A stretch of 17,862 nucleotides of DNA from Bacillota bacterium (GCA_023436585.1 JAEZIN010000031.1:1-17862); one strand, 5' to 3'; positions 8,266 to 15,379 are shown, numbered from the stretch's first letter. Numbers and translations: made by a program. The notes: generated by a model from the letters alone, not told the origin.

Positions 8266-9759
8266 ATGATGAGGCGGATTTTCGCACTTTTTCTTGCGGT
8301 TCTTTGTATAACCCCCGCCTTATTGGCAAAGGCGGAGCCCGCGGCGCAAAAGGCCGGGGCGGCCATCGACGAGTTCATCCTTTCACAGATGGAGCTTGGG
8401 CAGATACCCGGCCTGTCCCTGGGCATCGTGGAGGATGGGCAAATCACCTGCCTGAAAGGGTATGGCGTGCTGGAAAAAGGCGGCGCGCCTGTCACCCCCG
8501 ATACGCCCTTTGAGGTGGGCTCGGTAGGCAAATCCTTCACGGCGCTGTGCATCCGCAAGCTGGCCATTGAGGGCAAGGTGGATTACGACGCGCCGGTAAC
8601 CGATTACATCCCCTGGTTCACATTGCAGGATGAAAAGGAGGCGTCCCTGATCAGGATCAAAGACCTCCTGCGCCACCAAAGCGGCCTTTCCACTGTGGAC
8701 GGGAACGCGGCCTGGACATACAACGAAAATCTCACCATCGAGCAGGCCGTGAGGAACATGCGCGGCATATCGCCAAACCGAAAAGCGGGGACCACCGAAG
8801 AATACAGCAACCTGAACTTTATCCTCCTTGGCCTGGTGGTGGAAAAAGCGTCCGGCATGAGCTACGCGGATTATATAACGCAAAACGTGTTCGCGCCGCT
8901 ACAAATGGATGGCAGCTTCCCCTCCCGCCTCGATATGGGAAACACTGTCCCCGCAAGGGGCCACTATACGCCCTATGGCCTTTTGCTGCCCAATTTTCAG
9001 CAGGTGCCAAAGGCTCAGGTTCCCGCCGGCTTCCAGGTATCAAGCGCCCGGGATATGACGCGTTACGCCGCGCTTTTGCTGAACAACGGGTACGATGGTG
9101 GCGGAATCTCCGTGATACCCGGCAACGAGCTGAAGCCGCTTGCAAAGGATGTAAAACCTACCTTGGCGGACAAGCGGTACAACGCCTACTGGACCATCGA
9201 AAGCGGCCCGGTTTTGGGCAACGGCTATCACGGCCACGCGGGGGCCTCCAGCGGCTATACGTCGGTGCTGCTGATAAACAACATGCGAAGGCGCGCTATC
9301 GTGGTGCTGGCCAATTGCCGCAACACTTCGGCCGTGCCGGAGATATCTGCCCAGACCATCGGCAATCAAATCGCTTCCATATTGAATACGGGCAAGGTTC
9401 CGGCGGCGGTGAAGTATGAGCGTCCAGGCCTCGCGGCCAGCCTGGCCGCCCTGCTAGCGGCGCTGCTGCTGCCCCTTTTGCGCCTGTTGCTTACGAAGCG
9501 CTTCAAAAACGCCCTTGCAAGGGGCGGATGGCGAAAGAGCTTCGCCCTTATCACCTTCGCGCTGCTGGATATGCTTGCGCCCCTTGGCCTCCTCATCGGC
9601 ATGCCCCTTTTTTATGGCAACACCTGGCCCTACTTCCTGGCCTCCGGCATGGAGATACCGCTGCCCGCGCTTATCGCCTCCCTCCTGCTTTTGGGGACGG
9701 GTGTCCTGAAAACAGGCCTGCTCATGAAAAAGAGGTTTAAAACCATCCCTGTGGAATGA
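8266..9759 (+). CDS. Secreted, membrane-anchored serine hydrolase (beta-lactamase/PBP4* family)
   Basis: The 497-residue product opens with a signal peptide (about 1-22). A class C beta-lactamase-type domain (about 28-375) carries the three family motifs: SxxK at S86-V-G-K89, Y180-S-N182, and H324-A-G326 in place of the KTG box. Three hydrophobic segments follow at about 388-409, 426-448 and 463-485, so the catalytic domain is outside the cell and tied to the membrane. This architecture is common in Bacillota serine hydrolases whose substrates are mostly unknown (D-amino-acid peptides or esters are possible). The start is the first of two tandem ATGs after GGAGG (spacing 5); an earlier ATG at 8251 overlaps that site. 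The small gene 44 bp downstream may be co-transcribed. Confidence 0.88.
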   Translation: MMRRIFALFLAVLCITPALLAKAEPAAQKAGAAIDEFILSQMELGQIPGLSLGIVEDGQITCLKGYGVLEKGGAPVTPDTPFEVGSVGKSFTALCIRKLAIEGKVDYDAPVTDYIPWFTLQDEKEASLIRIKDLLRHQSGLSTVDGNAAWTYNENLTIEQAVRNMRGISPNRKAGTTEEYSNLNFILLGLVVEKASGMSYADYITQNVFAPLQMDGSFPSRLDMGNTVPARGHYTPYGLLLPNFQQVPKAQVPAGFQVSSARDMTRYAALLLNNGYDGGGISVIPGNELKPLAKDVKPTLADKRYNAYWTIESGPVLGNGYHGHAGASSGYTSVLLINNMRRRAIVVLANCRNTSAVPEISAQTIGNQIASILNTGKVPAAVKYERPGLAASLAALLAALLLPLLRLLLTKRFKNALARGGWRKSFALITFALLDMLAPLGLLIGMPLFYGNTWPYFLASGMEIPLPALIASLLLLGTGVLKTGLLMKKRFKTIPVE

Positions 9760-9803
9760 CTGTATCATATACCGTGTCTGTTGAATTCTGTTTGAGGTGT
9801 TTT

Positions 9804-10133
9804 ATGGACATCTACTATATTTTCCTGGAAGCCAGACCCTTGCCGGGCAACAAGGAAAGCAAAAAATCCGCCGGCGCGTATATCAACTGCTGGGTCAAGG
9901 CAGCAGATGAAGCGTCCGCCAAAAAAGAGGCCATCCGGCATATTCATGACAATGAAGGATGGCAGGTTCTGTACACGGAGGAAACCTTTATTGCAAACCG
10001 TGAGATGTACCTGGATACGCCCGAATCCCTGAAATGCTTCGACCGGGCCTCAGCCTGCGGCATAGGTTTATTTTTCTATATCTGGCCCAAAGGCTGTGAG
10101 GATGAATTCAGTGACCCGCGCAAGCTGAATTAA
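9804..10133 (+). CDS. Small conserved-looking protein of unknown function
   Basis: I do not recognise this 109-residue protein. It has no signal peptide or membrane segment, so it is probably cytosolic. Visible features are a beta-rich start (IYYIFLEARPLPG), an AYINCWVKAADEASAKKEAIRHI stretch that looks like strand-helix, an EGWQVL strand, and a C-terminal IGLFFYIWPKGC. The pattern suggests a small alpha/beta fold. The start chosen is the ATG with GAGG 6 bases upstream; the reading frame is open back to 9756, overlapping the hydrolase stop, but the extra 16 residues lack a binding site and look non-conserved. A terminator follows 16 bases after the stop. Confidence 0.7.
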   Translation: MDIYYIFLEARPLPGNKESKKSAGAYINCWVKAADEASAKKEAIRHIHDNEGWQVLYTEETFIANREMYLDTPESLKCFDRASACGIGLFFYIWPKGCEDEFSDPRKLN

Positions 10134-10148
10134 AAGCGGGATGGCTTC

Positions 10149-10171
10149 AAGGTCCGGTTTTCCGGGCCTTT
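10149..10171 (+). terminator. Terminator hairpin with interrupted T-tract (left copy of a 24-bp direct repeat)
   Basis: An 8-bp stem AGGTCCGG/CCGGGCCT closes a TTTT loop just after the small gene, but only three Ts follow before the sequence changes to CAGACTG. The same 24 bases occur again at 10583-10606 with the T-tract intact. It looks like a terminator cut within its T-tract by the repeat element that follows. Confidence 0.7.
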
Positions 10172-10582
10172 CAGACTGTCAAAAAACCTCATAGGAGGTA
10201 TTGGAGGACCGAAGTCCTCCAATTTTAAATCGCAAACCGGCGACATGTGCGGTGAGTGAGGTGAGCGCTGCCAGTGGCTCGGGAGCCAAGCGCCGCCTGT
10301 GGCGGATGAAGCGAAGGCGGACGAGGCTGGCGAAACGAGCCGTGGAAGCGGCAGCGCACCACGGCGACGATTGAGCCAGATGGGAAGCAAAGGGCGAACC
10401 GAACGAATCAACCGAAAATATGCGGCTGTAAGCCGCGCCGATTGAGGTTGCGGAGGTTTGCGCAGGAATTTCGAAGAAATTCCTACCTTGCCCGAGCAAA
10501 CGGCCGCAAAATGGCGTAGACATTTGAAAGTAGCGCGAGGGAAAACTCAAAAAAGTGGCACAGCCACTTTTTTGACACGCTG
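10172..10582 (+). repeat. Structured dispersed repeat, copy 2 (most complete copy)
   Basis: This non-coding block of about 410 bp fills most of the 555-bp gap between the small gene and the collagen-like gene. It is rich in hairpins: 10186-10199; 10200-10223 (perfect 10-bp stem, loop CGAA); 10293-10305 (CCGCC/GGCGG); 10465-10483 (8-bp stem, loop GAA); and 10547-10575 (perfect 13-bp stem). Its right part (10459-10582) matches 1-127, and its middle (about 10265-10390) matches the tail of the window. It is bounded by a perfect 24-bp direct repeat (10148-10171, 10583-10606). Open frames inside it on either strand have no recognisable product or start signals. It may be a mobile non-autonomous element or a structured RNA gene. 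Confidence 0.75.
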
Positions 10583-10583
10583 C

Positions 10584-10609
10584 AAGGTCCGGTTTTCCGG
10601 GCCTTTTTT
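10584..10609 (+). terminator. Intact terminator hairpin (right copy of the 24-bp direct repeat)
   Basis: The stem AGGTCCGG/CCGGGCCT with a TTTT loop is followed by six Ts (10604-10609), a complete rho-independent terminator. It now lies after the repeat element and about 80 bases before the collagen-like gene, so it would insulate that gene from upstream transcription. The 10612-10680 stretch must hold that gene's promoter, but no strong hexamer pair is seen. Confidence 0.8.
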
Positions 10610-10688
10610 CTTATGCATACCGCGTATAGCGCCTTACGTATATTGTAGCGGCCCGCCTCCCCCCGCTGGCCATTAGGGAGGTACGCGC

Positions 10689-12104
10689 ATGCGGAAAAGG
10701 ACAAAGCTCATTGCCCTGGGCCTGCTTGTGACCATGCTGGTCACCGCGTTGATTCCCGGCATCGGTTCAGCCAGCCTGCTGCTGAATACCGGCTGGGGAT
10801 ACGACTGCAACCCAGGCCCGTGCGGGCCAGCCGGACCCACAGGTCCCACCGGGCCTACGGGTCCCAGAGGTCCCACGGGACCCTGCGGAACAACAGGCCC
10901 CAAGGGACCCACCGGGCAGACGGGACCCCAGGGACCGAATGGCTGCCCAGGCCCGCAGGGGCCTCAAGGCCCTCAGGGACCGGCCGGCCCGGCTGGGCCG
11001 CAGGGACCAACAGGACCGGTTGGACCGCAAGGGCCCGTTGGCCCCCAGGGACCCACTGGACCGGTTGGACCCCAGGGACCGGTAGGACCGCAGGGACCGG
11101 TAGGACCGCAAGGGCCGGTAGGACCACAGGGACCCACGGGACCGGTAGGACCGCAGGGTCCGATGGGTGATAAAGGCCTGCCGGGCGACAAAGGCCCCGA
11201 CGGCGACAAAGGTCCCACAGGCGCCACAGGTGCAACAGGCCCCACAGGCTACAAAGGTCAAATGGGCGACAGGGGTCCCACCGGCTACAAAGGCCCCACC
11301 GGTGCCACCGGCCCGCAAGGCCCCCAAGGCCCCTGCGGTGAGCAGGGCGAACAAGGCGGCAAAGGCGAGCAAGGCGACAAAGGCGAACAGGGCGATAAAG
11401 GCCCCACTGGCTTAAAAGGCCCCACGGGAGCCACCGGACCCCAAGGGCCGCAAGGCCCCCAGGGACCCCAAGGCCCCTGCGGTGAACAGGGTGAACAAGG
11501 CGACAAGGGCGAGCAGGGCGACAAAGGTGATCCAGGCGAAAAAGGCCCTACTGGCTTAAAAGGCCCCACGGGAGCCACAGGCCCTGCCGGCCCCACAGGG
11601 GATAAGGGCGAAAGGGGCGACAAGGGCAGCAAGGGCGAGACCGGCGATAAAGGGGATAAGGGCGAGCAAGGCGACAAAGGCGAAAAGGGTGAAACAGGTG
11701 ACAAAGGTGAAAAGGGCGAAACAGGCGACAAAGGCCCCGCCGGCGATCCCGGCCATCACTGCCGTCCGCCGGTGGTATCCCTGGATACCGACAGGGTCCG
11801 TCCCGCCGCCGGTGCTCCCGTGGAAATCACCCTCACATTCTTAAACCCCGACGAAGCGTGCTACGACCACGAAAAGGGCTTCACTGTCCGCGTGTATACC
11901 ATGGATGACACCGCGCTCCCCGGCATTGATTACAGCTATTTTGAGGAGACCTTCACCTTCGGACGGGCGGGCGACCCCCTTTCCCAGGTCATTACCCTGA
12001 CCACCACCTCCGCCTGCGCGGGCAAGGATTTCACCCTGCGCATAGAGCGCGGCATCGGCGTCATCGGCATCTATGACATCTGCGAGCTGCGCGTCAGCCC
12101 GTAA
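10689..12104 (+). CDS. Exported collagen-like protein with Calx-beta-like C-terminal domain
   Basis: The 471-residue protein has a signal peptide (about 1-28), a short linker, then 104 uninterrupted Gly-X-Y triplets (residues 43-354) and a 117-residue C-terminal domain. Triplets 1-39 are nearly uncharged (GPT, GPQ, GPV); from triplet 40 on they are mostly charged (GDK, GEQ, GEK, GET), so the rod has two chemically distinct halves. A block GPT-G[YL]K-GPT-GAT-... recurs from triplets 52, 66 and 82, showing internal duplication. Cysteines occur at C40 and inside the helix (C45, C66, C86, C216, C264). The C-terminal region (VSLDTDRVRPAAGAPVEITLTF; LPGIDYSYFEETFTF; SQVITLTTT) resembles a Calx-beta beta-sandwich and may nucleate trimers. 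GGAGG lies 7 bases before the ATG. It is likely a surface filament or adhesin; no sortase or lipid anchor is visible. Confidence 0.92.
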   Translation: MRKRTKLIALGLLVTMLVTALIPGIGSASLLLNTGWGYDCNPGPCGPAGPTGPTGPTGPRGPTGPCGTTGPKGPTGQTGPQGPNGCPGPQGPQGPQGPAGPAGPQGPTGPVGPQGPVGPQGPTGPVGPQGPVGPQGPVGPQGPVGPQGPTGPVGPQGPMGDKGLPGDKGPDGDKGPTGATGATGPTGYKGQMGDRGPTGYKGPTGATGPQGPQGPCGEQGEQGGKGEQGDKGEQGDKGPTGLKGPTGATGPQGPQGPQGPQGPCGEQGEQGDKGEQGDKGDPGEKGPTGLKGPTGATGPAGPTGDKGERGDKGSKGETGDKGDKGEQGDKGEKGETGDKGEKGETGDKGPAGDPGHHCRPPVVSLDTDRVRPAAGAPVEITLTFLNPDEACYDHEKGFTVRVYTMDDTALPGIDYSYFEETFTFGRAGDPLSQVITLTTTSACAGKDFTLRIERGIGVIGIYDICELRVSP

Positions 12105-12124
12105 AGGGAACAGGGTACATAAAA

Positions 12125-12154
12125 GGGAGGGTTCCGTTTTTCAGGAACCCTCCC
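12125..12154. terminator. Bidirectional terminator between convergent genes
   Basis: A perfect 11-bp stem GGGAGGGTTCC/GGAACCCTCCC with an 8-base loop lies between the convergent collagen-like and aldo/keto reductase genes. The minus strand has the better T-run (CTTTTATG after the stem), the plus strand CTTCT. It can serve both genes. Confidence 0.85.
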
Positions 12155-12220
12155 CTTCTATGCGTACTGAAAAACCGCCTTTGCCTGTTTCCTGAAGGGG
12201 CAATATGCCTCCCTCAGGAG

Positions 12221-12301
12221 GGAGGTGTCATGGCGAAGCCATGACGGAAGGAGGTCCCGCGCTTCATCGAAATAGTGGCAGCGCCACTTTGTTGATACGC
12301 T
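12221..12301 (+). repeat. Structured dispersed repeat, copy 3 (short, partly decayed)
   Basis: This copy shares the ATGGCGAAGCC motif and the terminal GCCACTTTGTTGATACGCT with copy 1. It has a perfect 8-bp hairpin GTCATGGC-GAA-GCCATGAC (12227-12245) and a terminal hairpin reduced to 6 bp (12274-12279/12283-12288) by changes in the left arm. Its last base falls in the stop codon of the aldo/keto reductase. A further inverted repeat, CCTCCCT/AGGGAGG (about 12208-12225), precedes it. Confidence 0.6.
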
Positions 12302-13281
12302 TACAGCGCCCCTACCACCTTGTGGGGTACATAGGGTTCCTCCATGTACGCAATTTGCTCCTTTGTCAGCTTCACATCCAGCGCCTTCAGCGCGCTGTCC
12401 AAATGAGAAATCTTCGTCGCCCCGATGATGGGGATGGTCACCGGCTCCTTTTGCATCAGCCACGCAAGCGCCACGGCCGCCCGCTCCGCGCCATGCTGCC
12501 GGGCCACCTCCCGCAGCCTTTCCACCACCAGCCGGTCGGCGTCTATGGTGGCGTCGTATTTCATTCTGGCTACCTGGTCCGTTTCCTTGCGGATGGTGGT
12601 CTCATCGTCATCCCTGGTAAGCCGGCCCGCGGCCAGGGGGCTGTAGGGCGTAAGGGCGATCTTCTCCGCCCGGCACAGGGGCACCATCTCCCGCTCCTCC
12701 TCCCGGTATATGAGATTCAGATGGTTCTGCATGGATACAAACCGCGTCCACCCGTGCTTTTGGGCGGTATACAGCGCCTTTTGAAACTGCCAGGCGTACA
12801 TGGCGGAAGCGCCGATGTACCGGGCCTTGCCCATCCGCACCACGTCGTTGAGCGCCTCCATGGTCTCCTCAATGGGGGTGTTGTAATCCCAGCGGTGGAT
12901 GATGTACAGGTCCACATAATCCATTTGCAGCCTTTTGAGGCTGTTGTCAATCTCCTGCAGGATGGCCTTGCGGCTTAGGCCCATGCCGTTGGGGGTCTCT
13001 CTCATTTTGGAATATACCTTGGTGGCGATCACCACTTCCTCCCGCTTGGCATAGTCCCGTATGGCGCCGCCCAGTATCTCCTCGCTGGCTCCCAGGGAAT
13101 ACACGTTGGCCGTGTCAAAGAAGTTGATGCCCCGGTCTATGGCGGCCTTGATCACCTCCCGGCCCTCCGCTTCCCGCAAAACCCACTTGTGGGTCCACCT
13201 TTCCGGGTCCCCAAAGCCCATGCAGCCAAGGCAAAGGCGCGATACATCCAGCCCCGTGTTCCCAAGCTTTACATACTCCAT
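12301..13281 (-). CDS. Aldo/keto reductase
   Basis: This 326-residue enzyme has the AKR (alpha/beta)8 barrel pattern: MEYVKLGNTGLDVSRLCLGCMGFG start, the catalytic tetrad D56 (FFDTANVY), Y61, K88 (ATKV) and H129 (YIIHRWD), and the late PIIGATK segment for the NADP phosphate. It should reduce aldehydes or ketones with NAD(P)H in the cytosol; the substrate cannot be read from sequence. The length is normal. AAAGGAGG lies 7 bases before the ATG. Its promoter has a 19-bp spacer with a MerR-type dyad, so it is probably induced by carbonyl or thiol stress through the MerR protein encoded 3 kb away, or a paralog. The stop codon abuts the end of a dispersed repeat. Confidence 0.93.
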   Translation of the reverse strand: MEYVKLGNTGLDVSRLCLGCMGFGDPERWTHKWVLREAEGREVIKAAIDRGINFFDTANVYSLGASEEILGGAIRDYAKREEVVIATKVYSKMRETPNGMGLSRKAILQEIDNSLKRLQMDYVDLYIIHRWDYNTPIEETMEALNDVVRMGKARYIGASAMYAWQFQKALYTAQKHGWTRFVSMQNHLNLIYREEEREMVPLCRAEKIALTPYSPLAAGRLTRDDDETTIRKETDQVARMKYDATIDADRLVVERLREVARQHGAERAAVALAWLMQKEPVTIPIIGATKISHLDSALKALDVKLTKEQIAYMEEPYVPHKVVGAL

Positions 13282-13316
13282 GATACATCCTCCTTTATTT
13301 GACCGTTCTTAAAACC

Positions 13317-13347
13317 ACTTTATCCCCTGGAGTGAGCTCCATGTCAA
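13317..13347 (-). promoter_or_regulatory. MerR-type promoter/operator of the aldo/keto reductase
   Basis: On the minus strand a perfect TTGACA (13342-13347) is followed by a 19-base spacer and TAAAGT (13317-13322). The spacer holds the dyad TGGAG-CTCA-CTCCA. The overlong spacer with a central dyad is the classic MerR-family arrangement, and CATGGAGCTCACTCCAGG resembles the operator before the flavodoxin gene. The expected start is about 29 bases before the ATG. Confidence 0.75.
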
Positions 13348-13389
13348 CCCCCCGGATGCATATATTTGGTATAAAAATCAAAAAAACAC

Positions 13390-13420
13390 TTGCCAGAAAT
13401 ATACATCAAATGGTATATTT
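13390..13420 (+). promoter_or_regulatory. Promoter of the DUF362/permease unit with overlapping palindrome
   Basis: TTGCCA (13390-13395), an 18-base spacer and TATATT (13414-13419) form a plausible sigma-A promoter. A perfect 8-bp inverted repeat AAATATAC/GTATATTT (13397-13404/13413-13420, spacing 8) overlaps the spacer and -10, where a repressor would block polymerase. The regulator is unknown. Confidence 0.5.
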
Positions 13421-13468
13421 GTTAGCACACACGTAATGACGGAAAAACTAGGAAAGGGCAAGTGAAAC

Positions 13469-14431
13469 ATGAAACTTGTATTGAAAAACGCGCACCGCGC
13501 CGCTTTGGTCTTATTGGCCGCGATCCTGGTGCTTTTAATGCCCGCCGCCCTGGCCGAAACAGCAACCGGCGGTTCCACCGTCTACATGACAAAGGATATC
13601 AGCCCCGCCGGCCTCATGGCGGCGTACAAAGCCCTGGGCGTGGAAGCCACGGGCAAGGTAGCCATCAAGGTCCACATGGGCGAGCCCGGTGGCCACAACT
13701 TCCTTTCCCCCGACCTTGTCAAGGATTTCGTCGTTTCGCTGGACGGCACCTTTGTGGACAGCAACACCGCCTACGGCGGAAAGCGCATCACCACCGCGCT
13801 GCACCTGCAGGTGGCGGAGGACCACGGCTTTACCGCCATCGCCCCCGTGGACATTTTGGATGCCGACGGCACGATCGGCCTGCCCATCGAGGGCGGGAAG
13901 CACCTTAAGGAAGACGTGGTGGGCAGCCACTTTGAAAACTACGACTTTTACGTGATCCTGTCCCACTTCAAGGGCCATGAAATGGGCGGCTTCGGCGGCG
14001 CCATCAAGAACATGTCCATCGGCATCGCATCCAGGGAGGGCAAGTGCCTGATCCACACCGCCGGCAAAAACAGCCGATCCATGTGGGGCGGCGTGCAGGA
14101 CGATTTTCTGGAGTCCATGTCCGAGGCCGCCAAAGCCGTGCAGGATAGCCGCAAGGGCAAGATCATCTATATCAGCGTCATGAACAATATCTCCATCGAC
14201 TGCGACTGCAACCCCTATCCCAAGGCTCCCGACATGCACGACATCGGCATCCTGGCCTCCTTAGACCCCGTGGCATTGGACCAGGCCTGTGTGGACCTCA
14301 TCTATGCCGCGCCGGACGGGAAGTCCGTCATCACCCGCATCGAAAGCCGCAACGGCGTGCATACCCTGGATTACGGTGAGCAGATCGGCCTTGGCACCAA
14401 AACGTACACGCTGGTGAGCCTGGATGATTGA
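13469..14431 (+). CDS. Exported DUF362-family protein
   Basis: The 320-residue protein matches the DUF362 pattern: KVAIKVHMGEPGGHNFLSP, VDSNTAYGG, a central SHFKGHEMGGFGGAIKNMSIG, and IDCDCNPY...DIGILASLDPVALDQACVDL. The C245-x-C247 pair with C193 and C274 may bind an Fe-S cluster or metal (inference; several family members carry clusters). Unlike the usual cytosolic members it starts with a signal peptide (about 1-29, cleavage after ALA) without a lipobox, and it has no ferredoxin domain. The ATG is preceded by a weak GAAAGGG. The next gene, a permease, overlaps its end by 8 bp, so the two are translationally coupled and probably act together outside the membrane. Confidence 0.88.
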   Translation: MKLVLKNAHRAALVLLAAILVLLMPAALAETATGGSTVYMTKDISPAGLMAAYKALGVEATGKVAIKVHMGEPGGHNFLSPDLVKDFVVSLDGTFVDSNTAYGGKRITTALHLQVAEDHGFTAIAPVDILDADGTIGLPIEGGKHLKEDVVGSHFENYDFYVILSHFKGHEMGGFGGAIKNMSIGIASREGKCLIHTAGKNSRSMWGGVQDDFLESMSEAAKAVQDSRKGKIIYISVMNNISIDCDCNPYPKAPDMHDIGILASLDPVALDQACVDLIYAAPDGKSVITRIESRNGVHTLDYGEQIGLGTKTYTLVSLDD

Positions 14432-15350
14432 CATCCTCCGCAGGGAATGTATCTACCTCTGGTTTTACTTCACCGTTCAACTGGAGCAGATCTTCCCTTA
14501 TTGGGTGCTGGGCATCGTGCTTGGCTCCGTCATATCCGTATTCGGGAAAGGGCGCATACACGCGCTCTTTCTTCGGCTGCAGGGGAAAAAGCTGGGCATT
14601 TTCGGCGTGATCCCGGCCAGTTTGCTGGGCATCGCGTCGCCGCTGTGCATGTTCGGAACCATCCCCCTGGCCGCCTCCTTTTCGGAAAAGGGGATGCGCC
14701 ACGACTGGCTGGCCGCGTTCATGATGAGCTCCATGCTTTTAAACCCCCAGCTTATTTTCTACAGCGCGGCGCTGGGGCCTACGGCGCTTGTCGTCCGCTT
14801 CACGCTGTGCCTGCTGTGCGGCATCACCGCCGGGCTGTGCGTGCATTTCTTCTACAAGGGCAAGCCGTTCTTCAACTTCAAGAGCTTCGGGGCTGCCACC
14901 AACCGGGATACAGACCCCAACCTGTTTTTGAGGCTTTTGAAGAACATCGGCCGGAACATAAAGGCCACGGGACTGTACTTTTTCCTGGGCATTCTTCTAT
15001 CCGCCCTGTTCCAGCGCTACGTGCCGGAGGATGTTTTCGCCGGCCTGTTCGGAAGCCAGCGGGGCTTTGGCGTGCTGCTGGCCGCCACCATCGGCGTGCC
15101 GCTGTACGTGTGCGGCGGCGGCACGATTCCCCTGTTGCAGCAGTGGCTGCTGGAGGGCATGAGCCTTGGCGCCGCGGCCGCGTTCATGCTCACCGGCCCC
15201 GCCACCAAGATCACCAACCTTGGCGCGGTGAAGATCGTGCTGGGCACGAAAAAATTCCTGCTTTACCTTTTGTATGTGATTGTTTTCTCCCTGGCCGCCG
15301 GGCTATTGACCGATCTGCTGATCGCCTATAACCCGATGGAGATGCTGTAG
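14424..15350 (+). CDS. Integral membrane permease (ArsP/DUF318-like)
   Basis: This 308-residue protein has about eight hydrophobic segments. Two internally similar halves each carry a conserved loop: GIASPLCMFGTIPLAASFSEKG (split here as SPLCMFGTIPLA, about 72-83) and GVPLYVCGGGTIPLLQQW (about 223-240), followed by LTGPATKITNLGA. Such twin P-L-C-x-x-G-T-[IV]-P-L motifs are typical of the permease family that includes ArsP, the organoarsenical exporter. The cysteines in both loops suggest a thiol-binding or metal(loid) substrate (inference). The start ATG overlaps the DUF362 stop by 8 bp, with GGTGAG 5 bases upstream. A strong terminator follows, closing a two-gene unit. Confidence 0.85.
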   Translation: MIDILRRECIYLWFYFTVQLEQIFPYWVLGIVLGSVISVFGKGRIHALFLRLQGKKLGIFGVIPASLLGIASPLCMFGTIPLAASFSEKGMRHDWLAAFMMSSMLLNPQLIFYSAALGPTALVVRFTLCLLCGITAGLCVHFFYKGKPFFNFKSFGAATNRDTDPNLFLRLLKNIGRNIKATGLYFFLGILLSALFQRYVPEDVFAGLFGSQRGFGVLLAATIGVPLYVCGGGTIPLLQQWLLEGMSLGAAAAFMLTGPATKITNLGAVKIVLGTKKFLLYLLYVIVFSLAAGLLTDLLIAYNPMEML

Positions 15351-15379
15351 GTGGCTGTTTGCATCAGCCGAACCGCACG

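Noticed and set aside
10172..10582. CRISPR array or classical insertion sequence
   Set aside because: There are no regularly spaced short repeats with unique spacers, and no transposase gene or terminal inverted repeats around it; only direct repeats flank it.
10130..10704. Open frames of 72-123 residues within the repeat element on both strands
   Set aside because: They run across the hairpins, carry Arg/Ala-rich translations, lack ribosome sites and are not kept in frame between repeat copies.
10767..11731. Minus-strand frames rich in GPxGP and SPLSP repeats opposite the collagen gene
   Set aside because: The repetitive triplet DNA reads as repeats in several frames; only the plus-strand frame has a signal peptide, ribosome site and C-terminal domain.
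13535..14239. 234-residue minus-strand open frame inside the DUF362 gene
   Set aside because: Antisense shadow with low-complexity His/Gly composition and no start signals.
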